A DNA stretch of 64,000 nucleotides from NCBI RefSeq assembly GCF_900112795.1, contig NZ_FONA01000020.1, positions 27,279 through 91,278 of the forward strand, read 5' to 3'. Positions 7,713 through 16,595 of the stretch are shown in pieces (position 1 is the stretch's first letter; each line of letters opens with the position of its first letter). Source of the stretch: Thermophagus xiamenensis (lineage in GTDB: Bacteria; Bacteroidota; Bacteroidia; Bacteroidales; Marinilabiliaceae). The notes beneath the pieces were generated by a model. That model did no database searches. It saw nothing but the letters and a program-made list of their open reading frames with translations, and had not been told where the DNA came from. The position numbers and the translations under genes are program-made.

Positions 7713-10061
7713 TTATTGTGATGAACTGTCAGTATTTACTGAAACACCCCACTTTTTATTTGGAATGCTGTCCATTTGCAGTATCAACTCACCTCCTTTA
7801 ATTATGTCTGCGTGAAAAATTTTCCAACTATTTAATTTTTCCCCATTTAGCGTGGCAGATTGGATATAATAATGATTGGGTCCATTATTTTTAGAAGAAA
7901 TGACAAACTTATCTCCCGGATAAAATTTTTGGTTAAGATGGACTGTAATTTTATCAAATATAGGGCTGCCTATTTCATAATAAGGCTCTGTGGAACATCC
8001 ACCTTTCATTGAGAAAAGACCAATTTTCATTAAAACGGCCAGTGATCCCATTAATCCCTGGTCTTCGTCTCCTTTGTATCCTCTGTTCGTGCTAATACCC
8101 TCATAAACAGCGGAAGCAACTTTTCTTGACCAGTATTGAGTTAACCAGGGTTTGTTTAAGTAATTAAAAATATAAGCCGTTTGGATTGAGGGTTGATTGC
8201 CGTAATTAATAGGAATTCTGCGATATTCAGGATGCGTTTCCAAATCGTGGGAAGTTCCGGAAGTAAAACCCCAGTTTTCTGCTTCCTGAAATTGGTTATT
8301 TAATTTAGAGGCAGCATTTTCTTTTCCTCCCATAAGATTTGCTAATCCATCTAAATCATGAGGTACAAACCATGTAGCCTGAGCGGCGTTGGCCTCTACA
8401 AACCCTTCCTTGAATTTAAATGGGTCGAAATCTTCCATCCATTTACCTGTTAGGTCTTTGGGTCTCATCCATCCTGAAATGGAATCAAACAGATTTACGT
8501 AGTTTTTACTGCGATTGAAAAAATAACCTGCCTCGTCAGAAATATTGAGTTTAGTAGCTAGCTGGGCAAGTGTCCAATCTTGATAGGCATACTCCAAAGT
8601 TTGTCCTGCCCCGTCCAAATGGAAGGCATTGCATGGTTCCGGGAAAGGATAAGGAACATATCCATTTTTAAGGTAATATGATAACCCTCCACCGATGTTC
8701 GTATTATGTTCGTAACCAGCCTTTCCCATTATGCCGCCTGGCATGTGATTTTTTTTGAGTGCCTGATAAATAAAATCAAGATTTTCTTTTATTATATTTT
8801 TTTGTATAGCGCTTATTATAAAAGGGGTAGATGATGCTCCGGTCATAACGTAGGTATAGTTGCCACCCGAAGGACCACGGGGAATGATTCCGCCATCTTT
8901 GTAATATTGTAATAATGACATTGAAAATTCATACATATATTCCGGATAAACCAATCCCCACAGCGTATTAAGTGTCCATTGCGCACCCCAAAAAGAGTCT
9001 GAATTGTAATGGTTGAACAACGGAACACCGTTTTTGTCAAGCGGTAGTTGACCTATTTTAAATTCATCGCCCGTATTATCGGGATAGGCGCCGTTAATGT
9101 CATTAATAATTCTTCGACCTTGGAGTGAATGCCAAAGATCGGTGTAAAATCTTCTTTGTTGTTCCGCTGTTCCGCCTTCCACTTCTATGCGTCCGAGTAA
9201 TTGATTCCACTCTTCTTGAGCTTCCGTTACTATCTTGTCGAAATTCCAGTGTGGCAACTCATGTTGTAGATTTATTTCTGCATTGTTTTCAGATGTATAT
9301 GAAACCGCCAACTTAAGGAGAAGCTCATCATTTGGAATATCTTTAAATATTATAAGGTAATTTCCCGTTATTGAATCTTTTACGACATCCTTGATGGGTG
9401 CGTTAAAATGAGCAGAGAAAAATACGGTGCAACTCTTGGGTCTTCTGCGGGTAGGTAAATTCGTGACTTTACCTAGAATTTTAGCTGGATTATCTGAAAG
9501 TTGAATGTAACCTTTCGCCATTTTACTGGGTCCGAGCTGACCATTTAAGTTAAATAATATGGCAGGGGATGAAGATTTTTTGTTAAAGTAGTACCGATGA
9601 AATCCAACTCTTTTGGTTGATGTCAATTCCGCTTTTATTTGATACCTGTCAAGAAATAATTGATGATAGCCCGGGGTAATGATTTCAGTTTTATGGTTGA
9701 ACTTGGAATAATAATCTTTAAAAATTGAGTTATTTGTTGACTGCAATGTGACAGGCATAACCGATGGCCCTGATAATTGCCAGGCATGTATATGACTAAA
9801 ACCTTTTACTGTATCGATTTTGTATCGGTAACCGCTTCCCCAGGTTCCATGTACTTCTGTGTCGGGACTCAGATTTACCATTCCAAAAGGTCGGGAAGCA
9901 GACGTAAAGTAAAACCATCTTGAATTTTCGGTATCCAATAGGGGATATACGTTGTGGGTGAATTTCAGAGGGGAGTGATACTGATCGTTTTTACTTTGGC
10001 AGTCTTGAAGTACTAGGATAATTATAAAAACAATGAAAATTTTCGTTTTGCTTATTTTCAT
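7713..10061 (-). CDS. GH92-family glycosidase (alpha-mannosidase type), lipoprotein
   Basis: A 782-residue protein with an N-terminal signal ending in a non-canonical lipobox (LQDC, about residue 21). It has the GH92 layout: an N-terminal beta-sandwich (FGMVNLSPDTEVHGTWGSGYRY, FSHIHAWQLSG) and an (alpha/alpha)6 catalytic barrel with FVPHDLDGLANLMGG and GDEDQGLMG. The GDED motif carries the pair of acidic residues used as base in characterised enzymes. The usual EGNxWQY segment near the acid reads VEANAAQATWF here, which may change specificity. Family members remove alpha-linked mannose from N-glycans or mannan, using Ca2+. The gene stands alone, flanked by a repeat cluster upstream. Confidence 0.9.
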   Translation of the reverse strand: MKISKTKIFIVFIIILVLQDCQSKNDQYHSPLKFTHNVYPLLDTENSRWFYFTSASRPFGMVNLSPDTEVHGTWGSGYRYKIDTVKGFSHIHAWQLSGPSVMPVTLQSTNNSIFKDYYSKFNHKTEIITPGYHQLFLDRYQIKAELTSTKRVGFHRYYFNKKSSSPAILFNLNGQLGPSKMAKGYIQLSDNPAKILGKVTNLPTRRRPKSCTVFFSAHFNAPIKDVVKDSITGNYLIIFKDIPNDELLLKLAVSYTSENNAEINLQHELPHWNFDKIVTEAQEEWNQLLGRIEVEGGTAEQQRRFYTDLWHSLQGRRIINDINGAYPDNTGDEFKIGQLPLDKNGVPLFNHYNSDSFWGAQWTLNTLWGLVYPEYMYEFSMSLLQYYKDGGIIPRGPSGGNYTYVMTGASSTPFIISAIQKNIIKENLDFIYQALKKNHMPGGIMGKAGYEHNTNIGGGLSYYLKNGYVPYPFPEPCNAFHLDGAGQTLEYAYQDWTLAQLATKLNISDEAGYFFNRSKNYVNLFDSISGWMRPKDLTGKWMEDFDPFKFKEGFVEANAAQATWFVPHDLDGLANLMGGKENAASKLNNQFQEAENWGFTSGTSHDLETHPEYRRIPINYGNQPSIQTAYIFNYLNKPWLTQYWSRKVASAVYEGISTNRGYKGDEDQGLMGSLAVLMKIGLFSMKGGCSTEPYYEIGSPIFDKITVHLNQKFYPGDKFVISSKNNGPNHYYIQSATLNGEKLNSWKIFHADIIKGGELILQMDSIPNKKWGVSVNTDSSSQ

Positions 10062-10211
10062 AAAATAAGTGGCAATTAGTGTGGTTGTTCACTAAGGAAT
10101 GAATTGTTCTATTTGGAAAACCGTTTTATGGCTCAATATATCGGAAAACCTTTATACTAATGATACTAGGGTGGCAAGATGCCTTTTCATAATAAGTAAA
10201 TGCACATAAAA

Positions 10212-10376
10212 AGCCATGCAAGTTCCACCGGCCAAGAAATTAGAAAAATTTTATACGGATGAAACGAGCATGGCGACTTTTGCCACAAAAGGACATGTAT
10301 AAATTTAGTTAAGCCATGCGAGTTCCATTCGGCCAATGAGTTAAATAAATTATATACGAATGAAACGAGCATGACC
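10212..10376 (+). repeat. Dispersed ~101-bp repeat, about one and a half tandem units
   Basis: A plus-strand copy of the repeat family. The first unit opens with GCCATGCAAGTTCCACC and contains ATGAAACGAGCATGG and the hairpin CTTTTGCCACAAAAG. The second starts at CCATGCGAGTTCCATTCGG (10313) and ends in TATACGAATGAAACGAGCATG. It fills the gap between the ECF component gene and the GH92 gene, and no protein gene is visible in 10062-10440. Here the repeat points away from the start of GH92, unlike most other copies. Confidence 0.85.
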
Positions 10377-10440
10377 AAGAAAGTTTGTTTCTACTTATCG
10401 CTCGAAACGTTAATTTATAATCTCTGTAGTCTCCTAAACC

Positions 10441-10950
10441 TTATTTTTGGAGGATGAACCGAATCATCAAGAATCCACCAAATATTTGAAAAGCCATCCC
10501 AGGAATACCTAGTCGGAAATCCTGAATCGCCAGGAAAAAGTCTTTTATCATAGCCCATTCAAACAATGTCCCAATCATTTGTGATATGAATACGACACCC
10601 AACAATATCGGAACCGAAACTTTTTTAAAGTAATAGGCTGCAAATCCGGCAGAAATGGCCAAAAGTACTGATTTCATCATGATGGCCGGCAGTGCGGCTG
10701 TCAGTGGCATTCCAAACAATAGCGAGTTAATGGCCGGCGATAAAAGGGCAGTTAATACTCCTGCTTTCCAGCCGTATTTATAGGCGCCAATGAGGGTGAA
10801 AAAATAAATGGGTAAAAGGACCGGGCCCAGATTAACCAGGTGGCAAACCTGGGGGAAAATTATATTCCCGGCAACAAAAAGAGAAGTTACCCAATAGGTT
10901 TTGGCATCTTTATACTCCAGAGAGTAAAGTTTGACTGTTGTAGCTTCCAT
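10441..10950 (-). CDS. ECF-type transporter S component (substrate-binding membrane subunit)
   Basis: A 169-residue protein with about five or six hydrophobic segments and the look of ECF S components: GPVLLPIYFFTLIGAYKYG, then a segment with SPAINSLLFGMP before AALPAIMMKSV. S components bind a vitamin or metal in the inner membrane and pair with an EcfT/EcfA1/EcfA2 module, usually encoded elsewhere. It follows the DUF1893-TonB receptor gene by 11 bases, so the two probably form an operon in which the receptor brings the same substrate across the outer membrane. The substrate cannot be named: no riboswitch was recognised upstream. Confidence 0.75.
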   Translation of the reverse strand: MEATTVKLYSLEYKDAKTYWVTSLFVAGNIIFPQVCHLVNLGPVLLPIYFFTLIGAYKYGWKAGVLTALLSPAINSLLFGMPLTAALPAIMMKSVLLAISAGFAAYYFKKVSVPILLGVVFISQMIGTLFEWAMIKDFFLAIQDFRLGIPGMAFQIFGGFLMIRFILQK

Positions 10951-10961
10951 AGTCGATATGA

Positions 10962-13250
10962 TTAAAAGTTGAAATTTATTCCGGTCATAAAGGTAGCTTT
11001 TGGCATGGGATATCCTTCATTGATTTCATATTTTTGAGCCAAAAGATTCTCTCCATTGACAAAAAATCTTATCAAAGGGTTTAATCGATAATTGGCTTTT
11101 ACATTCCATAACAGGAAATTTTCTTGTTCGTCGTCTTCCACCGATGTAAAAAGACCGTTAATATATTGAAATCCTGAGGATATTCTAAACTTTTTTTTAG
11201 AAAAGGTGACATCTGTAAATGCCTTATGTTGTGGTGTTGCTACCACAGGATATTTCATATTCAGCCAGCTGTAGTTGGCATGAGTGGTCCACCACTGATT
11301 TATTTTATAGGTAATGGAAGCTTCTATGCCATGATTTTTTATCTTGCCGGTATTAATATTTAAAGGTCGTCCATCGCTAAATACGGTTTGAATTATGTTG
11401 TCTCCTTCCAGATAAAAGAGGTTTAAATTATATTGAAAGCTGTTACTAAAGAGTTGTTGGGAAACGGAAACTTCATAATTCATAACGCTTTCCGGATTCA
11501 AATCAGGGTTTTGAGGGGGGAACATAAAAAGTTCACGGATGGTTGGATTGCGAAATCCTTTTGCGGCATTGGCTTTAACGACCAATGTATTTGGTAAATG
11601 TAAAGCAATGCCAGCCTGTGGAATCCATTGTGTTCCGGTTTTTGAATGTTTGTCGTAACGCAATCCGGCATCGAAGGTTAGGCGATTTCCCAGGTATTGG
11701 CGGATGCTTACATACGCTGCAGTCTCGTTTAAAGAGGTGTCGGCCAATGTAACATTTTCAGCATTATCTATAAATTGGTTCCGGGCTTCACCTCCAAAAT
11801 ATTGATAATCGACACCTACGGTTAACCGATTGTTAGGGAACAAGGAGGCAGACTGATACCACGATATACCTGTCATTTTATCGTTAGAGCGAAAACGATA
11901 ATCCAGCGGCTCCCCATCAATGGGATAGCCATCGTTTATTTTGTGTTGTCCCCAGTTATAATAGAATTTAATAGCTCCGGAAGTTTGATGAAATTTATTT
12001 TCTAACGCCAACGAAGTCATTCCTCTGGTAATTTGGGCATCGTTATCGATAATGGGTTCATTTTCCGTTCCCGGATTGGATGAGTTGAAATGTGATAGGT
12101 TGAGATCAAAAGAGATATTCCATTGGTTGGCTATCTCATAAGCCAATTTGGTAAAGCCATTCCACTGGTCGAACTCCATGTTGGGGCGGTGACCGTCGGT
12201 ACGGTTGTATGAAAACGCCAATTTTCTGCTGAACCCTTTTTTACGGAAAGTGTTGGAAACCGAGGACTGCAAAGTGTTATAGGAGCCATAGCCCACTCTG
12301 GCGTGGTAGGTTACCGTGTCCTGTTTAATTTGCGGAGTGACAATATTGATAACTCCGCCCATGGCATTGGAACCATAGAGTACAGATGCCGGTCCACGTA
12401 TCACTTCTACTCTTTCGGCCAGCATAGTTTGATAGGCGTCGGCCATTGGATGACCCATTAACCCCATATATTGTGGTTCGCCGTCGATGAGTACCAGCAA
12501 GCCCGTGGTAGGTTGTCCTCCAATGCCCCGAAGATTCATAGTACCGGCGGCACCGTTGGCCACACCATAACCCATAATGCCGCGACTGGTGATGAAAAGG
12601 CCGGGTACCTGTTCGTTCAGAATGGGTAACAGGGATGGTTGTTGACTGTTTTTGATTTGGTCAGTAGTTATAATGGAGATGCTTAAAGGCAAATGACGAA
12701 TGTCAGTTTCAAATCGTGTTCCGGTGACTGTGACTTCATCAAGAGATATTGTTTTTTTATTTTTCAGGGAGTCTGTTTTTTCTTGTCCTTTTGAACCAAG
12801 TGAAAGGGTCATGCCAAGGATGAATAGTGCAAGTGTCTTTAGTTTTGATTGGTTTAAAAAATCCCGGACCAATTTCAGAATGTTTTCAATAGAGTTTTCC
12901 TTTTGACACATTTTTTCCATAGGGCACCAGTCTGTTTGGTCTCTGTTGATGATTACCGGCACCTCTTTTTCATATTCCACTTCAATATCTTTATCTTTCA
13001 GTAAATTTAATGCCTGTTTGCTAATCATGTGGGTGTAAAATTTTTTAACCCCTCCGGCAATCATCAATGCAGCCGATGCTTTTCCCACCACTTTATCGGC
13101 TACAAAAGCTCCTTTTAAAAAATCCGGATCATTGTTCAATAATTCATATAAATCTCTAACCCCTCGTTGAGTAAACGTTCTGATTTGATTGTTGTTTTTT
13201 ATGACACAGGTGTATTTACCTGTTTTTAGCATTTCGATGATATCTTTCAT
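10962..13250 (-). CDS. Fusion of a DUF1893 (deaminase-fold) domain to a TonB-dependent receptor
   Basis: A 762-residue reading frame with two parts. Residues 1-120 match DUF1893, a small cytoplasmic cytidine-deaminase-like fold: GKYTCVIKN, TFTQRGVRDL, ADKVVGKASA, and WCPMEKMC. A hydrophobic stretch that looks like an internal signal peptide follows (about 136-156). Then comes a TonB-dependent receptor with carboxypeptidase-like TonB-box region (SLDEVTVTGTRF), plug (RVEVIRGPASVLYGSNAMGG) and a beta-barrel ending in Phe (GINFNF). There is no ATG or GTG between the domains; an in-frame TTG at 12872-12870 could start a separate receptor. The receptor resembles BtuB/FepA-type, not SusC. The ATG at 13250 is exactly the ATGAAA end of a dispersed repeat. 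An ECF S component follows. Confidence 0.85.
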   Translation of the reverse strand: MKDIIEMLKTGKYTCVIKNNNQIRTFTQRGVRDLYELLNNDPDFLKGAFVADKVVGKASAALMIAGGVKKFYTHMISKQALNLLKDKDIEVEYEKEVPVIINRDQTDWCPMEKMCQKENSIENILKLVRDFLNQSKLKTLALFILGMTLSLGSKGQEKTDSLKNKKTISLDEVTVTGTRFETDIRHLPLSISIITTDQIKNSQQPSLLPILNEQVPGLFITSRGIMGYGVANGAAGTMNLRGIGGQPTTGLLVLIDGEPQYMGLMGHPMADAYQTMLAERVEVIRGPASVLYGSNAMGGVINIVTPQIKQDTVTYHARVGYGSYNTLQSSVSNTFRKKGFSRKLAFSYNRTDGHRPNMEFDQWNGFTKLAYEIANQWNISFDLNLSHFNSSNPGTENEPIIDNDAQITRGMTSLALENKFHQTSGAIKFYYNWGQHKINDGYPIDGEPLDYRFRSNDKMTGISWYQSASLFPNNRLTVGVDYQYFGGEARNQFIDNAENVTLADTSLNETAAYVSIRQYLGNRLTFDAGLRYDKHSKTGTQWIPQAGIALHLPNTLVVKANAAKGFRNPTIRELFMFPPQNPDLNPESVMNYEVSVSQQLFSNSFQYNLNLFYLEGDNIIQTVFSDGRPLNINTGKIKNHGIEASITYKINQWWTTHANYSWLNMKYPVVATPQHKAFTDVTFSKKKFRISSGFQYINGLFTSVEDDEQENFLLWNVKANYRLNPLIRFFVNGENLLAQKYEINEGYPMPKATFMTGINFNF

Positions 13251-13470
13251 TCGTATATAATTTATTTAACTCATTGGCCGAATGGAACTCGCATGACAAA
13301 GAATTTTATACATTCTCTTTTGTGAAAATCTCTCATTGTCATGCTCGTTTCATCCGTATAAATTTTACTTAAGTTATTGGTTGGATGGAACTCGCATGAC
13401 CTTAAGTTTATACATGTTCTTGTTGTGACAAGCGTTCCTGGTCATGCTCGTTTCATTGTTTATAATAAAT
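13245..13470 (-). repeat. Dispersed ~101-bp repeat, two tandem units, ending at a start codon
   Basis: Two minus-strand units. Read on that strand, ATGAAACGAGCATGAC (from 13456 down), the ACATGTATAAA core, CATGCGAGTTCCATCC and AAATTTATACGG lead to the second unit, which ends in AAATTATATACGAATGAAA. That last ATGAAA (13250-13245) is also codons 1-2 of the DUF1893-TonB gene, so the repeat forms the whole visible 5' leader of that gene. Confidence 0.85.
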
Positions 13471-13603
13471 TGGTATTAAAATAAAACCCTCTAGAATATG
13501 TAATTCCGCTGTTTATAGTTTGCAAAAATAATTTAATTTGAATTATAAAAAATAATAAAGGGAATAAGATTGTTAGTGTTCAGAGGTTTGAATTAATTAT
13601 ATA

Positions 13604-14066
13604 AATGCGAGTTCCATCACCCCGATAGCTTAAATAAATTTTAATACTGATGAAATTTATAAGAATGAAACGAGCATGGCGGCTTTCGTCACAAAAGAAC
13701 ATGTATAAAAACTTAGAGGCAGAAGTGCACAGGCAGAAGGCAGAAGAAGTCAATAGTCATTAATTGAACAGTCATTAGTGTTAATGGACTAGTGACTAAC
13801 GACAAACCACTAATGACTAATTTTAAGCACCAATAGTTCAATTAAATAAATAAATTTTATGCGGATGAAACGAGCATGGCGACTTTTGCCACAAAAGAGC
13901 ATGTATAAAATGATATAGGCAGAAGTGCACAGGCAGAAGGCAGAAGTGAGATTTATCGATTTTATGATTGCGGGTTGGGAAATTTCCCCTTTAGGGGATT
14001 AAGGGGTGAGGGATGGCCAAAATGGACTTTAAACTAATTATATAAGTAAATTTTATACGAATGAAA
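13604..14066 (+). repeat. Dispersed repeat cluster, short and long subtypes
   Basis: Starts with ATGCGAGTTCCATC (13604), then a unit with ATGAAACGAGCATGGCGG (13667 on), CGTCACAAAAGAACATG and the long-subtype insert (AGGCAGAAGTGCACAGGCAG at 13729, then AGTCATTA and ACTAATGACTA motifs). A second unit with GATGAAACGAGCATGGCG follows (13864 on), again with GCAGAAGTGCACAGGC. A last remnant reads AAATTTTATACGAATGAAAA (14048-14067). The cluster fills most of 13471-14092, where I see no gene. Confidence 0.8.
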
Positions 14067-14092
14067 AGGAAGTTATAAATATGGAATTAAAC

Positions 14093-14120
14093 TTAAAAAG
14101 CTGCCTGTTATCAAGCAGCT
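14093..14120 (-). terminator. Terminator downstream of tRNA-Pro
   Basis: AGCTGC and GCAGCT form the stem (14099-14120 on plus, AGCTGCCTGTTATCAAGCAGCT region) and on the minus strand it is followed by TTTTTAAG. It lies 12 bases past the tRNA-Pro 3' end and would end transcription of the tRNA pair. Confidence 0.75.
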
Positions 14121-14131
14121 TTTTAAATTGT

Positions 14132-14205
14132 CGGGGTAGCAGGATTCGAACCTGCGACCTCCTGCTCCCAAAGCAGGCACACTAACCGGGCTGTGCTATA
14201 CCCCG
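14132..14205 (-). tRNA. tRNA-Pro (anticodon TGG)
   Basis: A 74-base cloverleaf on the minus strand. The acceptor arms are CGGGGTA and TACCCCG, the anticodon stem is CCTGC/GCAGG with loop TTTGGGA (anticodon TGG), and the T arm GCAGGTTCGAATCCTGC is perfect. No CCA is encoded. It is the second of two tRNA genes and is followed by a terminator hairpin. Confidence 0.95.
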
Positions 14206-14222
14206 AATATTTTTTAATATAT

Positions 14223-14312
<90 letters not shown>

Positions 14313-14471
14313 AGGGGAATAGAGAAAACTTATATGGAATTAATCATCGTTATTGCAATCAATGATGTTAAACTTTTTCACATCTTATGTCGTTTCTGAT
14401 TGCGGTTGCAAATGTATTAATTCGTCTCTAAACTCCCAAATTTTCCCCTTTACTTTATGTGAAAAAAATAA

Positions 14472-16520
14472 CTATTTTTCGAAATTCTCTTCTGTGGTGA
14501 ATGAGGGTGCGGGTAATCCTGCACCGTTAAATAGCGATGCCTCAGCGCCATTATGGAACGCATAGCGCACTTCGGCAGGTGAGGATATTCCTGGAGCGAA
14601 TACTTCAATTTTATCTTCCAATACCTTAACCTGTGCAGGTACAAACTTCCCATCTTTACCAGCAATTTCGAATTGGTTAACTACATCCTTTCGAATTATT
14701 AATCCTTCTGTGGCATGTTTGAAGTATATTACAATTTTGTTGCTTTGCCTTTCAATCTTTGATGGAAGAGGACCCGAATAATCCATGTTTTTCCCGTAAT
14801 CGTTGGCAAGAGCCCATAGGGCAAGCCTTTCGCCTACATCGGCTTTATTGGCAGGGTGAATGGTGTTAATGTCGCCAATATCCAATGTAACAGCCATTCC
14901 CGTATTCGGAATGTTAAGTGCTCTTCTCTGGGCCTCTCTTAACGAAGCAGAAGAAGTGCCTTTTACATCATTATAGTGCCAGGGAGCCAGTTGTACATAG
15001 TAGAAAGGCATTTTCTCGTTCTCGAATTTATCACGCCAGTCATTTATTAGTAATCCCATTAGCTCAAGATATTGTTTTGCTCTTCCAACATTGGCTTCAC
15101 CCTGGTACCAAATAGTGCCTTTTATTGAATATGGTGTTAGGGGAGCAATCATTCCGTTATAAAGCGTGGTAGGCGTGTGAGAATTAAGAACTATTGGTCT
15201 TTTTGGTCGTTTCTCGAAGGTATCGGTAGCAGGATCAAACAGATACAATTTTTTCTCAAAAAGCTGCGCCACTACCTTATATTTCCATTCTCCGGCAAGG
15301 GATATGGCATCATGAGGGTTGTTTTGCGGATACACGGTTAAAAGTTCTGGTTTTCCGTTAATGCCTCCGGCGCCCATAATATCTATTACTTTAATTGCCA
15401 AAACGGCTTTTCCTGTTTTAATCTTTTCTGCAGGAACAGTATAGGTTCTTTCGACCAGCCAATTACCTTCCGTTTCATAGCCTCCTATTCTTTCCCCATT
15501 GAGATAGGTTACATCCATGTCATCAATGGGGCCTAGAGAAATAACCAAGTTTTTTCCTTCCCATTTGTCGGGTATTTCAAAAGTCTTTCTGTACCAAAAG
15601 ACACCGTCTAAATCTCCTGCTTCAGAATTTTCAATTTCTCCCGGTAGTTGTATGCTATTCCAGTTATCTGTATTGGTTTCGGGGTTACTGCAATAATGGT
15701 CAAAAATATCCAGATTTTTGTAAGGTTCCTGGTTTATATCTGTTTTTTCGACCGAAATCCAGTTCATGGAATGAAGCCATTGGTGGTAGGCTTTTTCCTG
15801 AGGGATAATTTGCTTTAGCTTATTAGCGATGGTTTGAAAATCTTCATGGGTTGATAATTTTTCATTACTTATCCAGGCTTCAATTGGGGTTCCACCCCAG
15901 CTACTGTGAATAATCCCTATGGGGACTCCCAGCTCCTTGTTTAATTTGACTGCAAAGAAATAAGCAGTAGCACTGAAATGTCCTGTGTTTTGGGGATTAG
16001 AGATTTCCCATGAGCCTGTCACATCAGTAAGAGGAGTTATGGAAGTTGTTCTTTCCACCGTTAACATTCTGATCTGCGGATTTTCCGAATTGGCTATAAC
16101 CTGGGCTGAATGAAGGATGGTGTCTCTGGGCGGCCAACCTGCTACCGGCATTTCCATATTAGATTGACCGGATGCGAGCCATACCTCACCCAATAAAACA
16201 TTTCGGATGCTTATGGTCGTATCGGGTGCCTCTATTGTAAGTGAGTAAGGACCACCAGCTTCAATAGTTTTAAGTGTTGCTTGCCAGGTGCTGTCTTCCA
16301 TGGCTTTGGCAGTGGTGCTACTTCCCCAATCAGCAGAAATATTAATAATGGTTCCAGGTGTTGCTTTACCCCAAATTATAGCATCCGTGTTTTGTTGAAT
16401 TACCATATTTTCGGAAAATAGGGCAGGCAGTTCTAAATTGGATTTCGTGGGCTGACAGCTGTAAAGTAGAGATAAAAATACAAAGAAACATGTAAATTTG
16501 ATAAAATGTAATGTTTTCAT
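14472..16520 (-). CDS. Sialate O-acetylesterase-like (SASA/SGNH) lipoprotein
   Basis: A 682-residue protein with a lipoprotein signal (lipobox LYSC, about residue 22). The SGNH esterase domain is split: block I with the nucleophile serine in WLASGQSNMEMP (about residue 120), then an inserted beta-galactosidase-type jelly roll (about 270-400; GVFWYRKTFEIP, NLVISLGPIDDMDVTYLNG). The catalytic part continues with WYQGEANVGRA and the Asp-His end of the triad in DIGDINTIHPANK. Such enzymes remove acetyl groups from sialic acids or plant polysaccharides. There is no sialidase nearby, so a plant-glycan role is as likely as sialic acid. Confidence 0.88.
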   Translation of the reverse strand: MKTLHFIKFTCFFVFLSLLYSCQPTKSNLELPALFSENMVIQQNTDAIIWGKATPGTIINISADWGSSTTAKAMEDSTWQATLKTIEAGGPYSLTIEAPDTTISIRNVLLGEVWLASGQSNMEMPVAGWPPRDTILHSAQVIANSENPQIRMLTVERTTSITPLTDVTGSWEISNPQNTGHFSATAYFFAVKLNKELGVPIGIIHSSWGGTPIEAWISNEKLSTHEDFQTIANKLKQIIPQEKAYHQWLHSMNWISVEKTDINQEPYKNLDIFDHYCSNPETNTDNWNSIQLPGEIENSEAGDLDGVFWYRKTFEIPDKWEGKNLVISLGPIDDMDVTYLNGERIGGYETEGNWLVERTYTVPAEKIKTGKAVLAIKVIDIMGAGGINGKPELLTVYPQNNPHDAISLAGEWKYKVVAQLFEKKLYLFDPATDTFEKRPKRPIVLNSHTPTTLYNGMIAPLTPYSIKGTIWYQGEANVGRAKQYLELMGLLINDWRDKFENEKMPFYYVQLAPWHYNDVKGTSSASLREAQRRALNIPNTGMAVTLDIGDINTIHPANKADVGERLALWALANDYGKNMDYSGPLPSKIERQSNKIVIYFKHATEGLIIRKDVVNQFEIAGKDGKFVPAQVKVLEDKIEVFAPGISSPAEVRYAFHNGAEASLFNGAGLPAPSFTTEENFEK

Positions 16521-16540
16521 GAGTGCTTTGATTTTTTGAA

Positions 16541-16574
16541 AAAAGACCGACCATGAATAATCATGTCGGTCTTT
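16541..16574 (-). terminator. Terminator of the nfeD-floA operon
   Basis: AAAGACCGACcATGA and TCATGTCGGTCTTT form a 13-14-bp stem with a 4-base loop. On the minus strand it is followed by TTTTTTC. It separates floA from the downstream SASA gene. Confidence 0.85.
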
Positions 16575-16595
16575 AAGTTAAGTGGAACTTAATGT

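Noticed and set aside
10187..10378. A minus-strand frame of 63 codons inside the repeat at 10212-10376
   Set aside because: It runs across repeat units and has no family character; the repeat explains the sequence.
10962..13250. The TonB receptor as a SusC of a glycan locus
   Set aside because: No SusD neighbour, size and plug pattern fit a small BtuB/FepA-type receptor, and it is paired with an ECF S component.
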